Assembly (NCBI RefSeq): GCF_900240945.1
Contig: NZ_OESG01000013.1
Span: 1,900,888 to 1,964,887 of the forward strand
Length of the DNA stretch: 64,000 nucleotides
Source of the DNA: Mycobacterium sp. 3519A
GTDB lineage: Bacteria; Actinomycetota; Actinomycetes; Mycobacteriales; Mycobacteriaceae
Direction of reading: 5' to 3'
Position numbers and translations under genes: made by a program. Below, piece after piece: positions 50,198 through 60,426 of the stretch (position 1 is its first letter; each line of letters opens with the position of its first letter). Below the pieces are notes generated by a model, which was not told where the DNA came from, searched no databases, and saw nothing but the letters and a program-made list of their open reading frames with translations.

Positions 50198-50293
50198 TGA
50201 GCGACCGTACGTTGACTTGCGAAGTGTTGACCGCGCATCAATGGATTTGTGCCAGGACCTCAGTTGCGGGTACAAGCCCATACCGGCTGGCAG

Positions 50294-50731
50294 CTATGTT
50301 CGGGGCGCCCACAGGCCTACCCCGCCTACCTTCTCGATTGTGATGCGAGTCAGGTATCCGGGCGGTGCGTCGGGCGGCGGGAAATCAGTGTCGGGGCCGA
50401 ATATCGTTGTGGCGATATCGTCGAGCAGTTCTGGAGCACCGCCCTCCTCGACGCGCGCCGTGCCCTTGATCGACAGGTAGGGCGTCTGCGGCCCACTGCG
50501 GTCGGTGGAGACGATGGTCACCGCGACGCGGGGATCACGTCGGATGTTGCGGATCTTCTGATGCTCCAGCAGGTGAGCGGTGACAAGCTCATCGCCGCCG
50601 TCGGCTGTACGCTGCACCGCCACCCAGACCACGCTGACTTGCGGGCTGCCGTTGCGATTGATCGTCACCAGTGTTGCCGGGCCGGACCCGAGGAGTTGGC
50701 GTGCGCTGTCGTCGAGTTTCATGATGTTCAT
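50294..50731 (-). CDS. PPOX-class flavin/F420-binding split-barrel protein
   Basis: A 145-residue protein of the pyridoxamine-5'-phosphate-oxidase-like split barrel family. The opening LDDSARQLLGSGPATLVTIN, then GSPQVSVVWVAVQ and HQKIRNIRRDPRVAVTI, are the family's characteristic strands, and TDRSGPQTPYLSIKGTARV follows. Mycobacterial members commonly use F420 and reduce quinones or biliverdin-like substrates, but which cofactor is used cannot be read here. ATG 50731 follows AGGAG by 7 bases, so the 15-codon extension upstream is not used. With the NTF2-like gene it forms a small two-gene island between the FAD-GcvT gene and nicT. Confidence 0.85.
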   Translation of the reverse strand: MNIMKLDDSARQLLGSGPATLVTINRNGSPQVSVVWVAVQRTADGGDELVTAHLLEHQKIRNIRRDPRVAVTIVSTDRSGPQTPYLSIKGTARVEEGGAPELLDDIATTIFGPDTDFPPPDAPPGYLTRITIEKVGGVGLWAPRT

Positions 50732-50919
50732 TGCGTTCTCCTGATTCACGTTTTTGGGCATCTGCTTTTCATCCATAGGACGAAGAGGCAGTGCGTAATC
50801 CGACAGCCTGACCGTGTCGACGCCCTGGATCGCGACTCACTTGCTTTGCTGACAGAGTGGCGTGTGGAACGTCGAGTATCTGTTGGTCACGGCCACCAAG
50901 CGCCGACCCGTTGGCATGA

Positions 50920-50943
50920 TCATCTGAACATCTAGACAGATGA
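50920..50943. promoter_or_regulatory. Inverted repeat upstream of nicT
   Basis: TCATCTG (50920-50926) and CAGATGA (50937-50943) are perfect inverted arms 10 bases apart, ending 25 bp before the nicT ATG. The position and symmetry suit a repressor operator, for example of a nickel- or cobalt-responsive regulator, but no regulator is identified. Confidence 0.5.
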
Positions 50944-50968
50944 ACGGACGACGGCATAGGCTCGCCCC

Positions 50969-52057
50969 ATGACCGTCGTCGAACAGCCTGAAATCAAGCG
51001 ATTCGACCGTACGGACTGGACCACGATCACCGCGATGGGCGGCGTGGTCTCCGCGCTGCACCTGTTCGGCTGGGGTGTGCTGGTCTTCGGGGTGGCGCCG
51101 CAGCACATCACCCTGGGATCGGCCGGGGTGTTCGGCGTCGGACTCGGTGTGACCGCGTACCTGCTCGGGGTGCGCCACGCCTTCGACGCCGATCACATCG
51201 CCGTCATCGACAACACCACACGCAAGTTGGTGGGCGAGGGCACCAGGTCGCTGTCGGCGGGATTCTGGTTCTCGCTGGGGCATTCCAGCGTCGTGTTCGG
51301 GCTGGCGTTCCTGTTGGCCATCGGCGTGCGCGCGGTGGTGGGGCCGGTGCAGGACGAGGGTTCGCCACTGCTGCAGACGCTCGGCCTCATCGGCTCACTG
51401 GTGGCAGGCACCTTCCTGATCCTGATCGGGCTGTCGAACCTGTTCGCGGCGGTGGGCATCGCCAAGGTGTTCCGCCGGATGCGCAGCGGCGACCTCGACG
51501 AGGCCGAACTCGAGCGGCAACTCGCCAGCCGCGGGTTTCTGGCCAGGATCTTCGCCCGGGTGATGCGCCGGGTCAGCAAGCCGTGGCACCTGTACCCGGT
51601 CGGCCTGCTGATGGGCCTCGGCTTCGACACCGCAACGCAGGTGGCGCTGCTGGTGCTCGCCGCGGGAACGGCGGCGTTCACGCTGCCCTGGTACGCCATC
51701 CTGGTGTTGCCGGTGCTGTTCGCCGCGGGCATGAGCCTGTTCGACGCGGTCGACGGCATCCTGATGTCGCGGGCCTACGGGTGGGCGTTCCTGCAGCCTG
51801 TCCGCAAGGTGTACTACAACCTCACCGTGACGGTGCTGTCGGTGATCGTCGCGCTGGTGATCGGCGTCATCCTGCTCTCGGGTCTGGTGGCCGAGCGGTT
51901 CGGCATCCACTCGGGTCCGCTGGCCGCGATCGCGTCGGCGAACCTCGAGTTCGTCGGCTTCATGATCGTCGGGCTGTTCCTCGCGGCATGGTTGATCGCC
52001 GTGGCGGTGTGGCGCTTCGGGCAGGTCGAAAAGCGTTGGGCCGCAGCCCTGGACTAG
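50969..52057 (+). CDS. nicT: Nickel/cobalt permease NicT (NiCoT family)
   Basis: A 362-residue transporter with about eight membrane spans. The family signature [16 protein letters not shown] is present with its metal-selecting His and Asp residues (His70-Ala-Phe-Asp-Ala-Asp-His76), and [15 protein letters not shown] and [18 protein letters not shown] complete the NiCoT motif set. It imports Ni2+ and/or Co2+. Nickel could serve urease or hydrogenase, cobalt the B12 genes in this same window; the sequence does not settle which. It corresponds to Rv2856. Its 3' end overlaps mtr by 4 bp on the opposite strand. Confidence 0.95.
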   Translation: MTVVEQPEIKRFDRTDWTTITAMGGVVSALHLFGWGVLVFGVAPQHITLGSAGVFGVGLGVTAYLLGVRHAFDADHIAVIDNTTRKLVGEGTRSLSAGFWFSLGHSSVVFGLAFLLAIGVRAVVGPVQDEGSPLLQTLGLIGSLVAGTFLILIGLSNLFAAVGIAKVFRRMRSGDLDEAELERQLASRGFLARIFARVMRRVSKPWHLYPVGLLMGLGFDTATQVALLVLAAGTAAFTLPWYAILVLPVLFAAGMSLFDAVDGILMSRAYGWAFLQPVRKVYYNLTVTVLSVIVALVIGVILLSGLVAERFGIHSGPLAAIASANLEFVGFMIVGLFLAAWLIAVAVWRFGQVEKRWAAALD

Positions 52058-53469
52058 TGGCGTTTCGACGGCGGCCACGGCGGCTCGCCGCATAGCGCCA
52101 GCAACGCGTTCTCGACCACCTCGGGCAACGCCGGGTGGATCCAGTACTGGCCGCGGGCCATGTCCTGAGCCGGCAGGTCGAACGCCATCGCCTGGACGAG
52201 GGGCTGAATCAGCGACGACGCCTGGTGTCCCATGATGTGCGCGCCGAGTAGCAGCCCGGTGTCATCGTCGACGATGATCTTCGCGATGCCGGTGGTGTCC
52301 TCCATCGCCCAGCCGTACGCCACGTCACCGAAGTCCTGGACCTTCACCTTGATGTTGAAACCCTTTGCCCTGGCCTCGTTTTCGGTGAGCCCGACGCTGG
52401 CGATCTGCGGTTCGGTGAACACCGCTGACGGCACATACCGGTGGTTCGACGGCATCAGCGCCTCGGTGTCGTCCCAGCCCTGCAACAGGTTGTGCTTGAC
52501 GACGCGGGCCTCGTGGTTGGCTACGTGCTTGAGTTGATAGTCCGACGACACGTCGCCAAGCGCGAAGATGTTGCGTGCCGAGGTGCGTTGGAACTGATCT
52601 ACCACCACCTGACCGCCCGCGTTCACCTTCACACCCGCGTGTTCGGCGTCCAGCAGATCGCCGTTGGGCACCCGGCCAGTCGCCACCAGCAGCACGTCGC
52701 CGCGCACCGTCGAGCCGTCCGTGCACCGGATCTCCACCCCCTCGCCGACTGCGCGGGCGTCGGCCAGCTCATGGTGGTTGCGGATCTCCCACTTGCGGCT
52801 GGCGAGGTCGGTGAAGCGCATCGTGATGTCGTCGTCGTGCCCGCGCAGCAGCGAACTGCCGCGGATCAACATCGTCACCCGGCTGCCGAGCGACGAAAAG
52901 ACATGGGCGAACTCACAAGCCACGAATCCGCCGCCGATGATGACGAGGTGTTCAGGCACCTCGGCGATGCGCATGATCGTGTCGCTGGTGTGGTGCGGTA
53001 CCCCGCATTCGGCCACCGCGTCGGGCACCACGGCGCGGGACCCGGCGGCGATCACCACCTGATCGGCGGTGAACTCGTCGCCGTCGTCGGTGCGCAACGC
53101 GTAGCGGCCGTCGGGCAGCGTCGGCCGGAACCTGGTGTGGCTGGCGAACACCTGCACGTTCGGTGAGGACCGGCGGTAGTTCTCGCCGCCGAGCGCGATC
53201 GGGTCGATGCGGCCGAACACCCGCGAGACGATGTCCGTCCACCGCACCGCGTCGACGTGTGCGTCGACGCCGAATCGCGCTGACTCCCTGGCGCTTCCCG
53301 CGACATCGGCGGCGTAGACGAACATCTTCGTCGGGATGCAGCCGACGTTGAGGCAGGTGCCGCCGAAGGTGCCCTGTTCGCAAATCGCCACCCGCTTGTC
53401 GGCGTAGCGCTCGTCGAGAATCGAGTTACCCGAGCCGGTGCCGATGATCGCGATGTCGAAATGGCTCAT
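52054..53469 (-). CDS. mtr: Mycothione reductase Mtr
   Basis: A 471-residue class I pyridine nucleotide-disulphide oxidoreductase. It reduces mycothiol disulphide with NADPH and so keeps the actinobacterial thiol pool reduced. The FAD motif GTGSGN and the redox disulphide GGTCLNVGC (Cys39-Cys44) are at the N-terminus. The NADPH motif [20 protein letters not shown] is in the middle. The catalytic [16 protein letters not shown] is in the C-terminal dimer domain. ATG 53469 starts 4 bp after the hydrolase stop, so the two genes form an operon; an in-frame ATG 11 codons upstream lies inside that gene. Confidence 0.95.
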   Translation of the reverse strand: MSHFDIAIIGTGSGNSILDERYADKRVAICEQGTFGGTCLNVGCIPTKMFVYAADVAGSARESARFGVDAHVDAVRWTDIVSRVFGRIDPIALGGENYRRSSPNVQVFASHTRFRPTLPDGRYALRTDDGDEFTADQVVIAAGSRAVVPDAVAECGVPHHTSDTIMRIAEVPEHLVIIGGGFVACEFAHVFSSLGSRVTMLIRGSSLLRGHDDDITMRFTDLASRKWEIRNHHELADARAVGEGVEIRCTDGSTVRGDVLLVATGRVPNGDLLDAEHAGVKVNAGGQVVVDQFQRTSARNIFALGDVSSDYQLKHVANHEARVVKHNLLQGWDDTEALMPSNHRYVPSAVFTEPQIASVGLTENEARAKGFNIKVKVQDFGDVAYGWAMEDTTGIAKIIVDDDTGLLLGAHIMGHQASSLIQPLVQAMAFDLPAQDMARGQYWIHPALPEVVENALLALCGEPPWPPSKRH

Positions 53470-53473
53470 ATGA

Positions 53474-54496
53474 TCACCCTCGTTCGGATCGGGTTGGTGC
53501 ATCGGTGGTTTCGGCCAGATACCAATCCAGCCACTGGTCGAGTGCCCGGTACGCCGCTTGCCGCGACTCGGGCACCGACAGGAAGACGTCGTGCTTGGCG
53601 TCGGCGATCGGCACGATCGTCGAGTGGTTGCCGATGCAGCCCGCCCAGCGCGCGATCTGCCTGACGTCGAGCACCGCGTCGCCGCGCTGGATCTTGTCCG
53701 GATCCCTGGCTTCGCGCACGCTGCGGTCGGACCGCAGGATCAGGTTGGGCACGCCGACGTCGAGACCGCGATGCAACCTGGCGTGCGCCCGGCGGATCGC
53801 GTGCAGCCAGCCGAACGTGACGGGGAACCCGCCGATCGGCTTCCACGCCAGGTTGTAGTCGAATTCGCCGCCGTACTCCCGGTGCAGCGTCGCGCCGTAA
53901 CCGCCCTCTGTCGGCGACCTCAGCACCCGCGTCTTGCGGACCCGGGAGATGGCGCCGATCACGGCGCCGGTGGGCGCGGCGCGCAGGATCGCGGGGCCCT
54001 GCAGATCCAGCCACGGACTGTTGAGGACCAGACCGGCGATGTGCCGCCTGGCGGTGTCACCGCGGCGCCGCACCCGGTCCAGCCACAGCGCGACGACGAG
54101 GCCGCCGGTGGAGTGCCCGTTGACCAGGATGGCGGCCTTGGGCGACTCCCGCGCGATCACGTCGAGCGCCTGCTCGAGTTCGTCGTCGTAGCGGGCCAGG
54201 TCGGTGGTGAAGTGCGGCGTCTGGCCCTCGCGCCACGACCGCCCGCACTTGTTCAGGTCGAGCGCGTAGACGGCGAAGCCTCTGGCGGCGGCGTGGTCGG
54301 CCTGGTCGGTGTTGAAGAAGTAGTCGGTGAACCCGTGCACCAGCAGCACGGCGTGTTTCGCGGACGGGTCGGCCTCGCCGCGGCGCACCAACGTGGCGAC
54401 CAGGTGGCCCTCGCCGTCCGGATCCGGGCCGAGCTGAAACGTCTGCTGCCAATAGCCAGGCAGCACGTCGGGCTCCCATCCAGGCACAACAGCCAC
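53474..54496 (-). CDS. Alpha/beta hydrolase (monoacylglycerol lipase/lysophospholipase-like)
   Basis: A 340-residue hydrolase. The oxyanion region is [17 protein letters not shown], the nucleophile elbow is [10 protein letters not shown] (Ser) and the C-terminal His is in [10 protein letters not shown]; this is the layout of bacterial lysophospholipase/monoacylglycerol lipases. It is probably cytoplasmic or membrane-associated, since no signal peptide is seen. GTG 54496 gives the normal start, and upstream in-frame sequence is antisense to mqo. It corresponds to Rv2854 and is cotranscribed with mtr. The substrate is not known. Confidence 0.87.
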   Translation of the reverse strand: MAVVPGWEPDVLPGYWQQTFQLGPDPDGEGHLVATLVRRGEADPSAKHAVLLVHGFTDYFFNTDQADHAAARGFAVYALDLNKCGRSWREGQTPHFTTDLARYDDELEQALDVIARESPKAAILVNGHSTGGLVVALWLDRVRRRGDTARRHIAGLVLNSPWLDLQGPAILRAAPTGAVIGAISRVRKTRVLRSPTEGGYGATLHREYGGEFDYNLAWKPIGGFPVTFGWLHAIRRAHARLHRGLDVGVPNLILRSDRSVREARDPDKIQRGDAVLDVRQIARWAGCIGNHSTIVPIADAKHDVFLSVPESRQAAYRALDQWLDWYLAETTDAPTRSERG

Positions 54497-54553
54497 CTTA
54501 ACGGCGCGCCCGGATCGACCCGGGCCGACTCCGGCGGGATAGCCTGAACAGCG

Positions 54554-56053
54554 ATGTCTGACCCGAAGACCGCACAGACCGACGTCGTGCTGGTAGGCGC
54601 TGGCATCATGAGCGCCACGCTGGGCGCGCTGTTGCGGCAGGTGGCGCCGGATTGGTCGATCACCCTGGTCGAGCGGTTGGACGCGGCGGCGGCCGAGAGC
54701 AGCTACGCGTGGAACAACGCGGGCACCGGGCACGCCGGGCTATGCGAGCTGAATTACACGCCGGAACGCCCGGACGGTTCGATCGAGATCAGCAAGGCGG
54801 TCCAGGTCAACGAGCAGTTCCAGGTGACCCGGCAGTTCTGGGCGTACGCCGTGGAAAACGGGCTGCTGCCCGACGCCCGCAGCTTTCTGCACCCGATCCC
54901 ACACGTCAGTTTCGTGCGCGGCGCAGGACCCGTCGGCTACCTGAAACGGCGGCACGACGCGCTCGTCGGCAATCCGCTGTTCGCCTCACTGGAGCTGATC
55001 GAGGACCGCGACGAATTCGGCAGGCGGCTACCGCTGATGGCCCAGGGCCGCTGTGCTGCCGAGCCGATCGCGCTGGCCTGGGCGCAGGACGGCACCGACG
55101 TCGACTTCGGGGCGCTGTCGCGACAGCTCATCAGCCACGGCGCCGTACAGGGCATGGCCACTCTGTTCGGCCACGAAGTGCGACGTCTGGAACAGCAGTC
55201 CGACGGCAGCTGGACACTTACGGTCGCCAACCGCCGTACCGGGGAGACGCGAAAGTGCAACGCCAAGTTCGTGTTCGTCGGCGCGGGTGGCGGCACGATA
55301 GGGCTGTTGCAGAAGTCGGGCATCGCCGAATCCGCCGGGTTCGGGGGTTTTCCGGTCGGGGGGGCGTTCCTGCGCAGCGACCGGCGCGCGCTGACCGCCG
55401 CGCACCGCGCCAAGGTGTACGGCATGCCGCCGCCGGGGGCGCCGCCGATGGCCGGCTCCCATCTGGACGCCCGGGTGATCAACGGCAAGCCGTGGCTGGT
55501 GTTCGGGCCGTTCGCCACCTGGTCACCGAAGTTCTTGAAGCACGGCAACCCGACCGATCTGCCGCTGTCGGTGCGGCCGAACAACCTGATGCCGATGGTT
55601 ACCGCGGCCGCGTCGCAGACCAAGTTCGTCAAGTATCTGATCGCCCAGCTGGTGCAGCCGGATTCCGAACGGGTGCATGCGCTGCACGAATTCATGCCCG
55701 GCGCAGTCGATTCCGACTGGCAGCTGGAGGTGGCCGGACAGCGGGTGCAGGTGATCCGTCGGGTCAAGGGCGGGCGCGGCGTGTTGGATTTCGGCACCTC
55801 GGTGTTGGCTGCCGCCGACGGCACGATCGCCGGGCTGCTGGGTGCCTCGCCGGGCGCGTCGACGGCGGTGCCTGCGATGCTCGACGTCATGGCGCGCTGT
55901 TTTCCCGACCGCTATCCGACGTGGTTGCCCAAGCTCAAGGAGATGGTGCCGTCGCTCGGCACCGCATTGTCGAATGAACCGGCGCTGTTCGAGGAGGTCT
56001 GGTCGTGGGGCACCAAGGTACTGAAATTGAATGAGTCGGTGACGGCCCGATGA
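54554..56053 (+). CDS. mqo: Malate:quinone oxidoreductase
   Basis: A 499-residue peripheral membrane flavoprotein that oxidises malate to oxaloacetate and reduces menaquinone, feeding the respiratory chain. The N-terminal FAD-binding [17 protein letters not shown], the Mqo-specific [22 protein letters not shown] and the segment [15 protein letters not shown] are all diagnostic, as is the C-terminal [12 protein letters not shown]. Length matches the family (about 500). It is divergent from the hydrolase-mtr operon across 57 bp and overlaps the GNAT gene by 4 bp. Confidence 0.96.
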   Translation: MSDPKTAQTDVVLVGAGIMSATLGALLRQVAPDWSITLVERLDAAAAESSYAWNNAGTGHAGLCELNYTPERPDGSIEISKAVQVNEQFQVTRQFWAYAVENGLLPDARSFLHPIPHVSFVRGAGPVGYLKRRHDALVGNPLFASLELIEDRDEFGRRLPLMAQGRCAAEPIALAWAQDGTDVDFGALSRQLISHGAVQGMATLFGHEVRRLEQQSDGSWTLTVANRRTGETRKCNAKFVFVGAGGGTIGLLQKSGIAESAGFGGFPVGGAFLRSDRRALTAAHRAKVYGMPPPGAPPMAGSHLDARVINGKPWLVFGPFATWSPKFLKHGNPTDLPLSVRPNNLMPMVTAAASQTKFVKYLIAQLVQPDSERVHALHEFMPGAVDSDWQLEVAGQRVQVIRRVKGGRGVLDFGTSVLAAADGTIAGLLGASPGASTAVPAMLDVMARCFPDRYPTWLPKLKEMVPSLGTALSNEPALFEEVWSWGTKVLKLNESVTAR

Positions 56054-56508
56054 CGGTTGCGCTGCGCCGCAGTTGGGCCAAGGACCTGGACGCCGCGACG
56101 CTCTACGAGCTGCTCAAGCTGCGCGTCGAGGTGTTCGTCGTCGAGCAGGCCACCCCGTATCCCGAGTTGGACGGCCGCGACCTGGACGCCGAAACCCGGC
56201 ACTTCTGGTTGGAAACGCCCGACGGCGAGGTCATCTCGACGCTGCGGCTGATGGAGGAGCATCCGGGCGGGCACAAGGGCTTCCGCATCGGGCGGGTCTG
56301 CACCAAACGCGGCGCCCGCGGCCACGGCCACACCAACCGGCTGCTCCAAGCCGCTTTGGCGGAGGTCGGCGACTATCCGTGCCGCATCAACTCGCAGACC
56401 TATCTCGAGGAGATGTACGGCAGGCACGGTTTCGTCCGCGACGGTGAGGAGTTCCTCGACGACGGCATCCCGCACGTGCCGATGATCAAGGCGGGCGTGC
56501 ACACGTGA
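56050..56508 (+). CDS. ElaA-type GNAT acetyltransferase
   Basis: A 152-residue GCN5-related N-acetyltransferase of the ElaA group. The opening [21 protein letters not shown] is highly typical of ElaA, and the acetyl-CoA-binding segment is [20 protein letters not shown]. The acetyl acceptor is unknown. ATG 56050 overlaps the mqo stop, and its own stop overlaps the chelatase ATPase start, so it links mqo to the cobalamin genes in one transcript. It corresponds to Rv2851c. Confidence 0.88.
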   Translation: MTVALRRSWAKDLDAATLYELLKLRVEVFVVEQATPYPELDGRDLDAETRHFWLETPDGEVISTLRLMEEHPGGHKGFRIGRVCTKRGARGHGHTNRLLQAALAEVGDYPCRINSQTYLEEMYGRHGFVRDGEEFLDDGIPHVPMIKAGVHT

Positions 56509-58331
56509 CTCCGGGCTATCCGTTCAGTGCGATCGTCGGCCATGAGCGGCTGCGGTTGGCGCTGCTGTTGTGCGCGGTGCGACCGGAAATCGGCGGTGTG
56601 CTGATCCGCGGCGAGAAGGGCACCGCGAAGTCGACGGCGGTCCGCGCGTTGGCGCATGTGCTGGCCGACATCGACGGCGCGGCATTGGTCGAATTGCCGA
56701 TCGGCGCGACCGAGGACCGGGTGGTCGGGTCGCTGGATCTGCAAAAGGTGCTGCGCGACGGGGAGCACGCGTTCTCCCCGGGGCTGCTGGCCCGCGCGCA
56801 CGGCGGCGTGTTGTACGTCGACGAGGTCAACCTGCTGCACGACCATCTGGTCGACGTGATTCTCGATGCCGCCGCGATGGGGCGGGTTCACGTTGAGCGC
56901 GACGGCGTTTCGCACAACTACGAGGCCCGGTTCGTGCTCATCGGCACGATGAACCCCGAAGAAGGCGAACTGCGACCGCAGCTTCTCGACAGGTTCGGGT
57001 TGACCGTCGATGTGCATGCCTCCCGCGACGTGGAGGTGCGCGCCGAGGTGATCCGGCAGCGGATGGCGTTCGAGGCCGACCCCTTGGGATTCGCCGAGCG
57101 CTATGCGGGCGCGGACGCCGAGTTGGCCAGCCGCGTCGCCGATGCGCGTGCGCGGGTGGCGTCAGTGTCGTTGCCGGACAGCGAATTACGCCGCATCGCG
57201 GCGCTGTGCGCGGCGTTCGACGTCGACGGCATGCGCGCCGATTTGGTGGTGGCGCGCACGGCCGTCGCGCACGCGGCCTGGCGGGGCGCCGATACGGTGG
57301 GCGAAGAGGACATCCGGGTGGCGGCCGAACTGGCGCTGCCGCACCGGCGGCGGCGTGACCCGTTCGACGACCCGGGACTGGATCAGGGCCAACTCGACGA
57401 CGCGATGGCCCAGGCCAGTGAAGCGGCGGACGAGCCGGAGCCTGACCCGGATCCTTCTCCCGGCGGGGGCGAGTCGATTTCTGGTCCCGAAGATTCTGCG
57501 CCGCAAGGTAATTCGAATTCCGTCACCCGGCCGAGCGGCGCGCCGTCGGCGGTGTTCCGGACCAGGGCGCTGGTGGTGCCCGGCGTCGGCGACGGTGCGC
57601 CAGGCCGTCGGTCGCGGGCGCGCAACCGCACCGGTAAAGCGGTCTCGGCGACGGCGGATTGGGATGCGGGGCACGGCGTGCACGTGTTCGGAACGCTGTT
57701 GGCCGCGGCGGGTCGCCAACGGGCGCCGGGCAGACTGCGACCGCAAGCACAGGATGTGCGACGGTCGATACGGGAAGGCCGCGAAGGCAATCTCGTCATC
57801 TTCGTCGTGGACGCGTCGGGGTCGATGGCGGCGCGCGACCGGATGTCGGCCGTCGGCGGGGCGACGCTGTCGCTGTTGCGCGATGCGTACCAGCGCCGCG
57901 ACAAGGTCGCGGTGATCACGTTCCGGCAGCAGGACGCCAAGTTGTTGCTGCCGCCGACGTCGTCGGTGCACATCGCGAGCAGGCGACTGGCACGGTTCGA
58001 CACCGGCGGGAAAACGCCGCTGGCGCAAGGCCTGCTGGCCGCCCGCGACGTGGTCGTGCGGGAGAAGGCCCGCGACAGGGCGAGGCGCAGCCTTGTCGTC
58101 GTACTCACCGACGGGCGCGCGACGGGTGGACCCGATCCGCTGGGCCGCGCGCGGACCGCCGCAGACCTGCTGGTCGCTGAGGGAGCGGCAGCCGTCGTGG
58201 TGGACTGTGAAACCTCCTATGTGCGACTGGGTTTGGCGGAGCAGCTGGCCCGCCAGCTCGGTGCGCCTGCGGTGCGGTTGGCGCACCTGCGCGCCGACGC
58301 ACTCACCGACGTCGTGCGCACTGCCGCGTAA
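56505..58331 (+). CDS. Magnesium/cobalt chelatase AAA+ and VWA subunit (ChlI-ChlD fusion)
   Basis: A 608-residue protein combining two chelatase subunits. The N-terminal AAA+ ATPase has Walker [10 protein letters not shown] (36-44), Walker [15 protein letters not shown] and sensor [21 protein letters not shown]. After an acidic, proline-rich linker (about 300-340), the C-terminal VWA domain carries the MIDAS motif DASGS (436-440). Fusions of this type power metal insertion, and next to cobO and cobB the likely partner is the cobaltochelatase CobN, which is not in the window. GTG 56505 overlaps the GNAT stop. It corresponds to Rv2850c. Confidence 0.88.
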   Translation: MTPGYPFSAIVGHERLRLALLLCAVRPEIGGVLIRGEKGTAKSTAVRALAHVLADIDGAALVELPIGATEDRVVGSLDLQKVLRDGEHAFSPGLLARAHGGVLYVDEVNLLHDHLVDVILDAAAMGRVHVERDGVSHNYEARFVLIGTMNPEEGELRPQLLDRFGLTVDVHASRDVEVRAEVIRQRMAFEADPLGFAERYAGADAELASRVADARARVASVSLPDSELRRIAALCAAFDVDGMRADLVVARTAVAHAAWRGADTVGEEDIRVAAELALPHRRRRDPFDDPGLDQGQLDDAMAQASEAADEPEPDPDPSPGGGESISGPEDSAPQGNSNSVTRPSGAPSAVFRTRALVVPGVGDGAPGRRSRARNRTGKAVSATADWDAGHGVHVFGTLLAAAGRQRAPGRLRPQAQDVRRSIREGREGNLVIFVVDASGSMAARDRMSAVGGATLSLLRDAYQRRDKVAVITFRQQDAKLLLPPTSSVHIASRRLARFDTGGKTPLAQGLLAARDVVVREKARDRARRSLVVVLTDGRATGGPDPLGRARTAADLLVAEGAAAVVVDCETSYVRLGLAEQLARQLGAPAVRLAHLRADALTDVVRTAA

Positions 58332-58341
58332 GGAGACCGCG

Positions 58342-58956
58342 ATGCCACAGGGTCAACCGCTCACCGTCCCCGACGACGGCCTGACGACACGCGTCCGTCG
58401 CAATGCGCCGCTGCTGGCGGTGCACACCGGCGCGGGCAAGGGCAAGTCGACCGCGGCGTTCGGCATGGCGCTGCGGGCCTGGAACCAGGGCTTTGACGTC
58501 GCGGTGTTCCAGTTCGTCAAGAGCGCGAAGTGGAAAGTCGGCGAGGAGGCCGCATTCCGGGAGTTGGGCCGGTTGCACGACGAGCACGGGGTCGGCGGGC
58601 CGGTCGAGTGGCACAAGATGGGCTCGGGGTGGTCGTGGTCGCGGAAACACGGCAGCGACGTCGACCACGCCGCGGCCGCCGCCGACGGGTGGGCCGAGAT
58701 CGCGCGCCGGCTCGCCGAGCAGCGGCACGATTTCTATGTGCTCGACGAGTTCACCTATCCACTGAAGTGGGGCTGGGTGTCCGTCGACGAGGTGGTTTCC
58801 ACGCTGACGTCGCGGCCAGGCACCCAGCACGTGGTGATCACCGGTCGCGATGCGCCGCAGCAGTTGCTCGACGCCGCCGATCTGGTGACCGAGATGACCA
58901 AGGTGAAGCACCCGATGGACGTCGGCCGCAAGGGTCAGAAGGGCATCGAGTGGTGA
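58342..58956 (+). CDS. cobO: Cob(I)yrinic acid a,c-diamide adenosyltransferase CobO
   Basis: A 204-residue CobA/CobO-type ATP:corrinoid adenosyltransferase that attaches the 5'-deoxyadenosyl ligand to cobalt. The P-loop TGAGKGKST lies at 29-37, the substrate-contact segment KWKVGEEAAFRELG follows, and WSWSRKHGSD and DEFTYPLKWGWV are family-typical. ATG 58342 is preceded by AAGGAG. It lies 10 bp after the chelatase gene. The 97-bp gap to cobB contains the palindromic repeat. Confidence 0.95.
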   Translation: MPQGQPLTVPDDGLTTRVRRNAPLLAVHTGAGKGKSTAAFGMALRAWNQGFDVAVFQFVKSAKWKVGEEAAFRELGRLHDEHGVGGPVEWHKMGSGWSWSRKHGSDVDHAAAAADGWAEIARRLAEQRHDFYVLDEFTYPLKWGWVSVDEVVSTLTSRPGTQHVVITGRDAPQQLLDAADLVTEMTKVKHPMDVGRKGQKGIEW

Positions 58957-58978
58957 GTTCGGCCTGCGCGTTTCCCTG

Positions 58979-59040
58979 CGCGAGCAGACGCAAAATGTCC
59001 CGACACGCCGAGAAAATGGGACACTTTGCGTCTGCTCGCG
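58979..59040. repeat. Palindromic repeat ending just before the cobB ribosome-binding site
   Basis: Arms of 23 bases at 58979-59001 and 59018-59040 pair at 22 of 23 positions around a 16-base loop. The outer core GCGAGCAGACG is shared with the repeat before cobQ; the inner part AAAATGTCCC is not. The right arm ends directly at AGAAGAAGG, the cobB ribosome-binding site. Confidence 0.85.
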
Positions 59041-59053
59041 AGAAGAAGGTGAC

Positions 59054-60403
59054 GTGAGTACGCCTGCGGTGGTCATCGCCGCGCCCGCGTCGGGCAGCGG
59101 AAAGACCACTGTCGCAACGGGTTTGATGGGCGCGCTGCGGCGCGCCGGGCGCCGCGTCGCGCCGTTCAAGGTGGGCCCGGACTTCATCGACCCCGGCTAC
59201 CACGCGCTGGCTGCGCTGCGACCCGGGCGCAACCTGGACCCGGTGCTGGTGGGGGAGCAGCTGATCGGCCCGCTGTACCGGCACGGCAGTGCGGATGCCG
59301 ACATCGCCGTCGTCGAGGGCGTGATGGGCCTGTTCGACGGCCGCATCACCGACAGCGCGACGGCCCAGGGGTCCACCGCGCACGTCGCCGCGCTGCTGGG
59401 CGCGCCGGTGGTGCTGGTGGTCGACGCCAGAGGCCAGAGCCACAGCATCGCGGCGCTGCTGCACGGCTTTTCGACGTTCGACCAGTCAATCCGCATCGCG
59501 GGGGTGATCCTCAACCGCGTCGGCTCGGCGCGCCACGAGGAGGTGCTGCGGCAGGCGTGCGAGCACGCAGGCGCGCCAGTGCTGGGCGCGATTCCGCGCG
59601 CCGACGAACTGGCTGTCCCGTCGCGACACCTGGGCCTGGTCACCGCCGTCGAACACGGCGAGCAGGCGCGGGCCGCGGTCGACGCGATGACCGAACTCGT
59701 GGGCAGACACGTCGACCTCGCGGGCATCGCCGCGGTGGCGGCGAGCAGGGTGACCGATGCGCCGTGGCAGCCCGATGTCGCCGATCCGGTGGCCACGGTC
59801 GTCACCGTCGCGCTGGCGGCGGGCAGGGCATTCTCCTTCGGCTACACCGAACACGGCGAACTGTTGCGGGCCGCAGGCGCCGACGTCGTCGAATTCGACC
59901 CGTTGGCCGATCCGCTGCCGCCGTCGACCGACGCGCTGGTCATTCCTGGCGGATTTCCCGAGCAGTTCGGCACGGACCTGTCGGCCAACGATGTTGTCCG
60001 CCAACAGATCCATCACCTGGCCGCGAGCGGCGCCCCGATCCAGGCGGAATGCGCGGGCCTGACGTATCTGATCGACGACCTCGACGGGCACCCGATGTGC
60101 GGCGTGCTGGCGGGGTCGGCGCGGTTCACCGATCGGCTGACCCTGGGCTACCGGGAGGCCGTCGCGGTCACCGACTCGGCGCTGCACGCTGTCGGCGAGC
60201 GTGCCATGGGGCACGAATTCCACCGCACCACAGTCACATTCGACGACAGCTACCCGCCGGCGTGGGTTTTTGCCGGCGGTGTCCGCGACGGCGCCGTCGA
60301 CCGCGGCGTGCACGCGTCGTATCTGCACACCCACCCGGCAGCGCATCCGCATGCGATATCCCGCTTCGTGGCCACGGCGGCAACCTCTAAGCTCGCCGGG
60401 TGA
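59054..60403 (+). CDS. cobB: Cobyrinic acid a,c-diamide synthase CobB
   Basis: A 449-residue glutamine-dependent amidotransferase that amidates the a and c carboxylates of cobyrinate (hydrogenobyrinate). The N-terminal ATP-binding domain has APASGSGKTTVATGL and VGPDFIDPGYH. The C-terminal glutaminase domain has the nucleophile in QAECAGLTYL and the His in ASYLHTHPAAHP. GTG 59054 lies 14 bp after the end of the palindrome, with AGAAGAAGG in between. The stop is followed closely by cysG. Confidence 0.95.
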   Translation: MSTPAVVIAAPASGSGKTTVATGLMGALRRAGRRVAPFKVGPDFIDPGYHALAALRPGRNLDPVLVGEQLIGPLYRHGSADADIAVVEGVMGLFDGRITDSATAQGSTAHVAALLGAPVVLVVDARGQSHSIAALLHGFSTFDQSIRIAGVILNRVGSARHEEVLRQACEHAGAPVLGAIPRADELAVPSRHLGLVTAVEHGEQARAAVDAMTELVGRHVDLAGIAAVAASRVTDAPWQPDVADPVATVVTVALAAGRAFSFGYTEHGELLRAAGADVVEFDPLADPLPPSTDALVIPGGFPEQFGTDLSANDVVRQQIHHLAASGAPIQAECAGLTYLIDDLDGHPMCGVLAGSARFTDRLTLGYREAVAVTDSALHAVGERAMGHEFHRTTVTFDDSYPPAWVFAGGVRDGAVDRGVHASYLHTHPAAHPHAISRFVATAATSKLAG

Positions 60404-60426
60404 GTTCCGCGCACGCGAGGGGCGAG

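Noticed and set aside
50931..50938. ATCTAGAC near nicT as a HutC-type site
   Set aside because: The first base differs from the required GT, and no GntR gene is adjacent. The larger inverted repeat explains the symmetry better.
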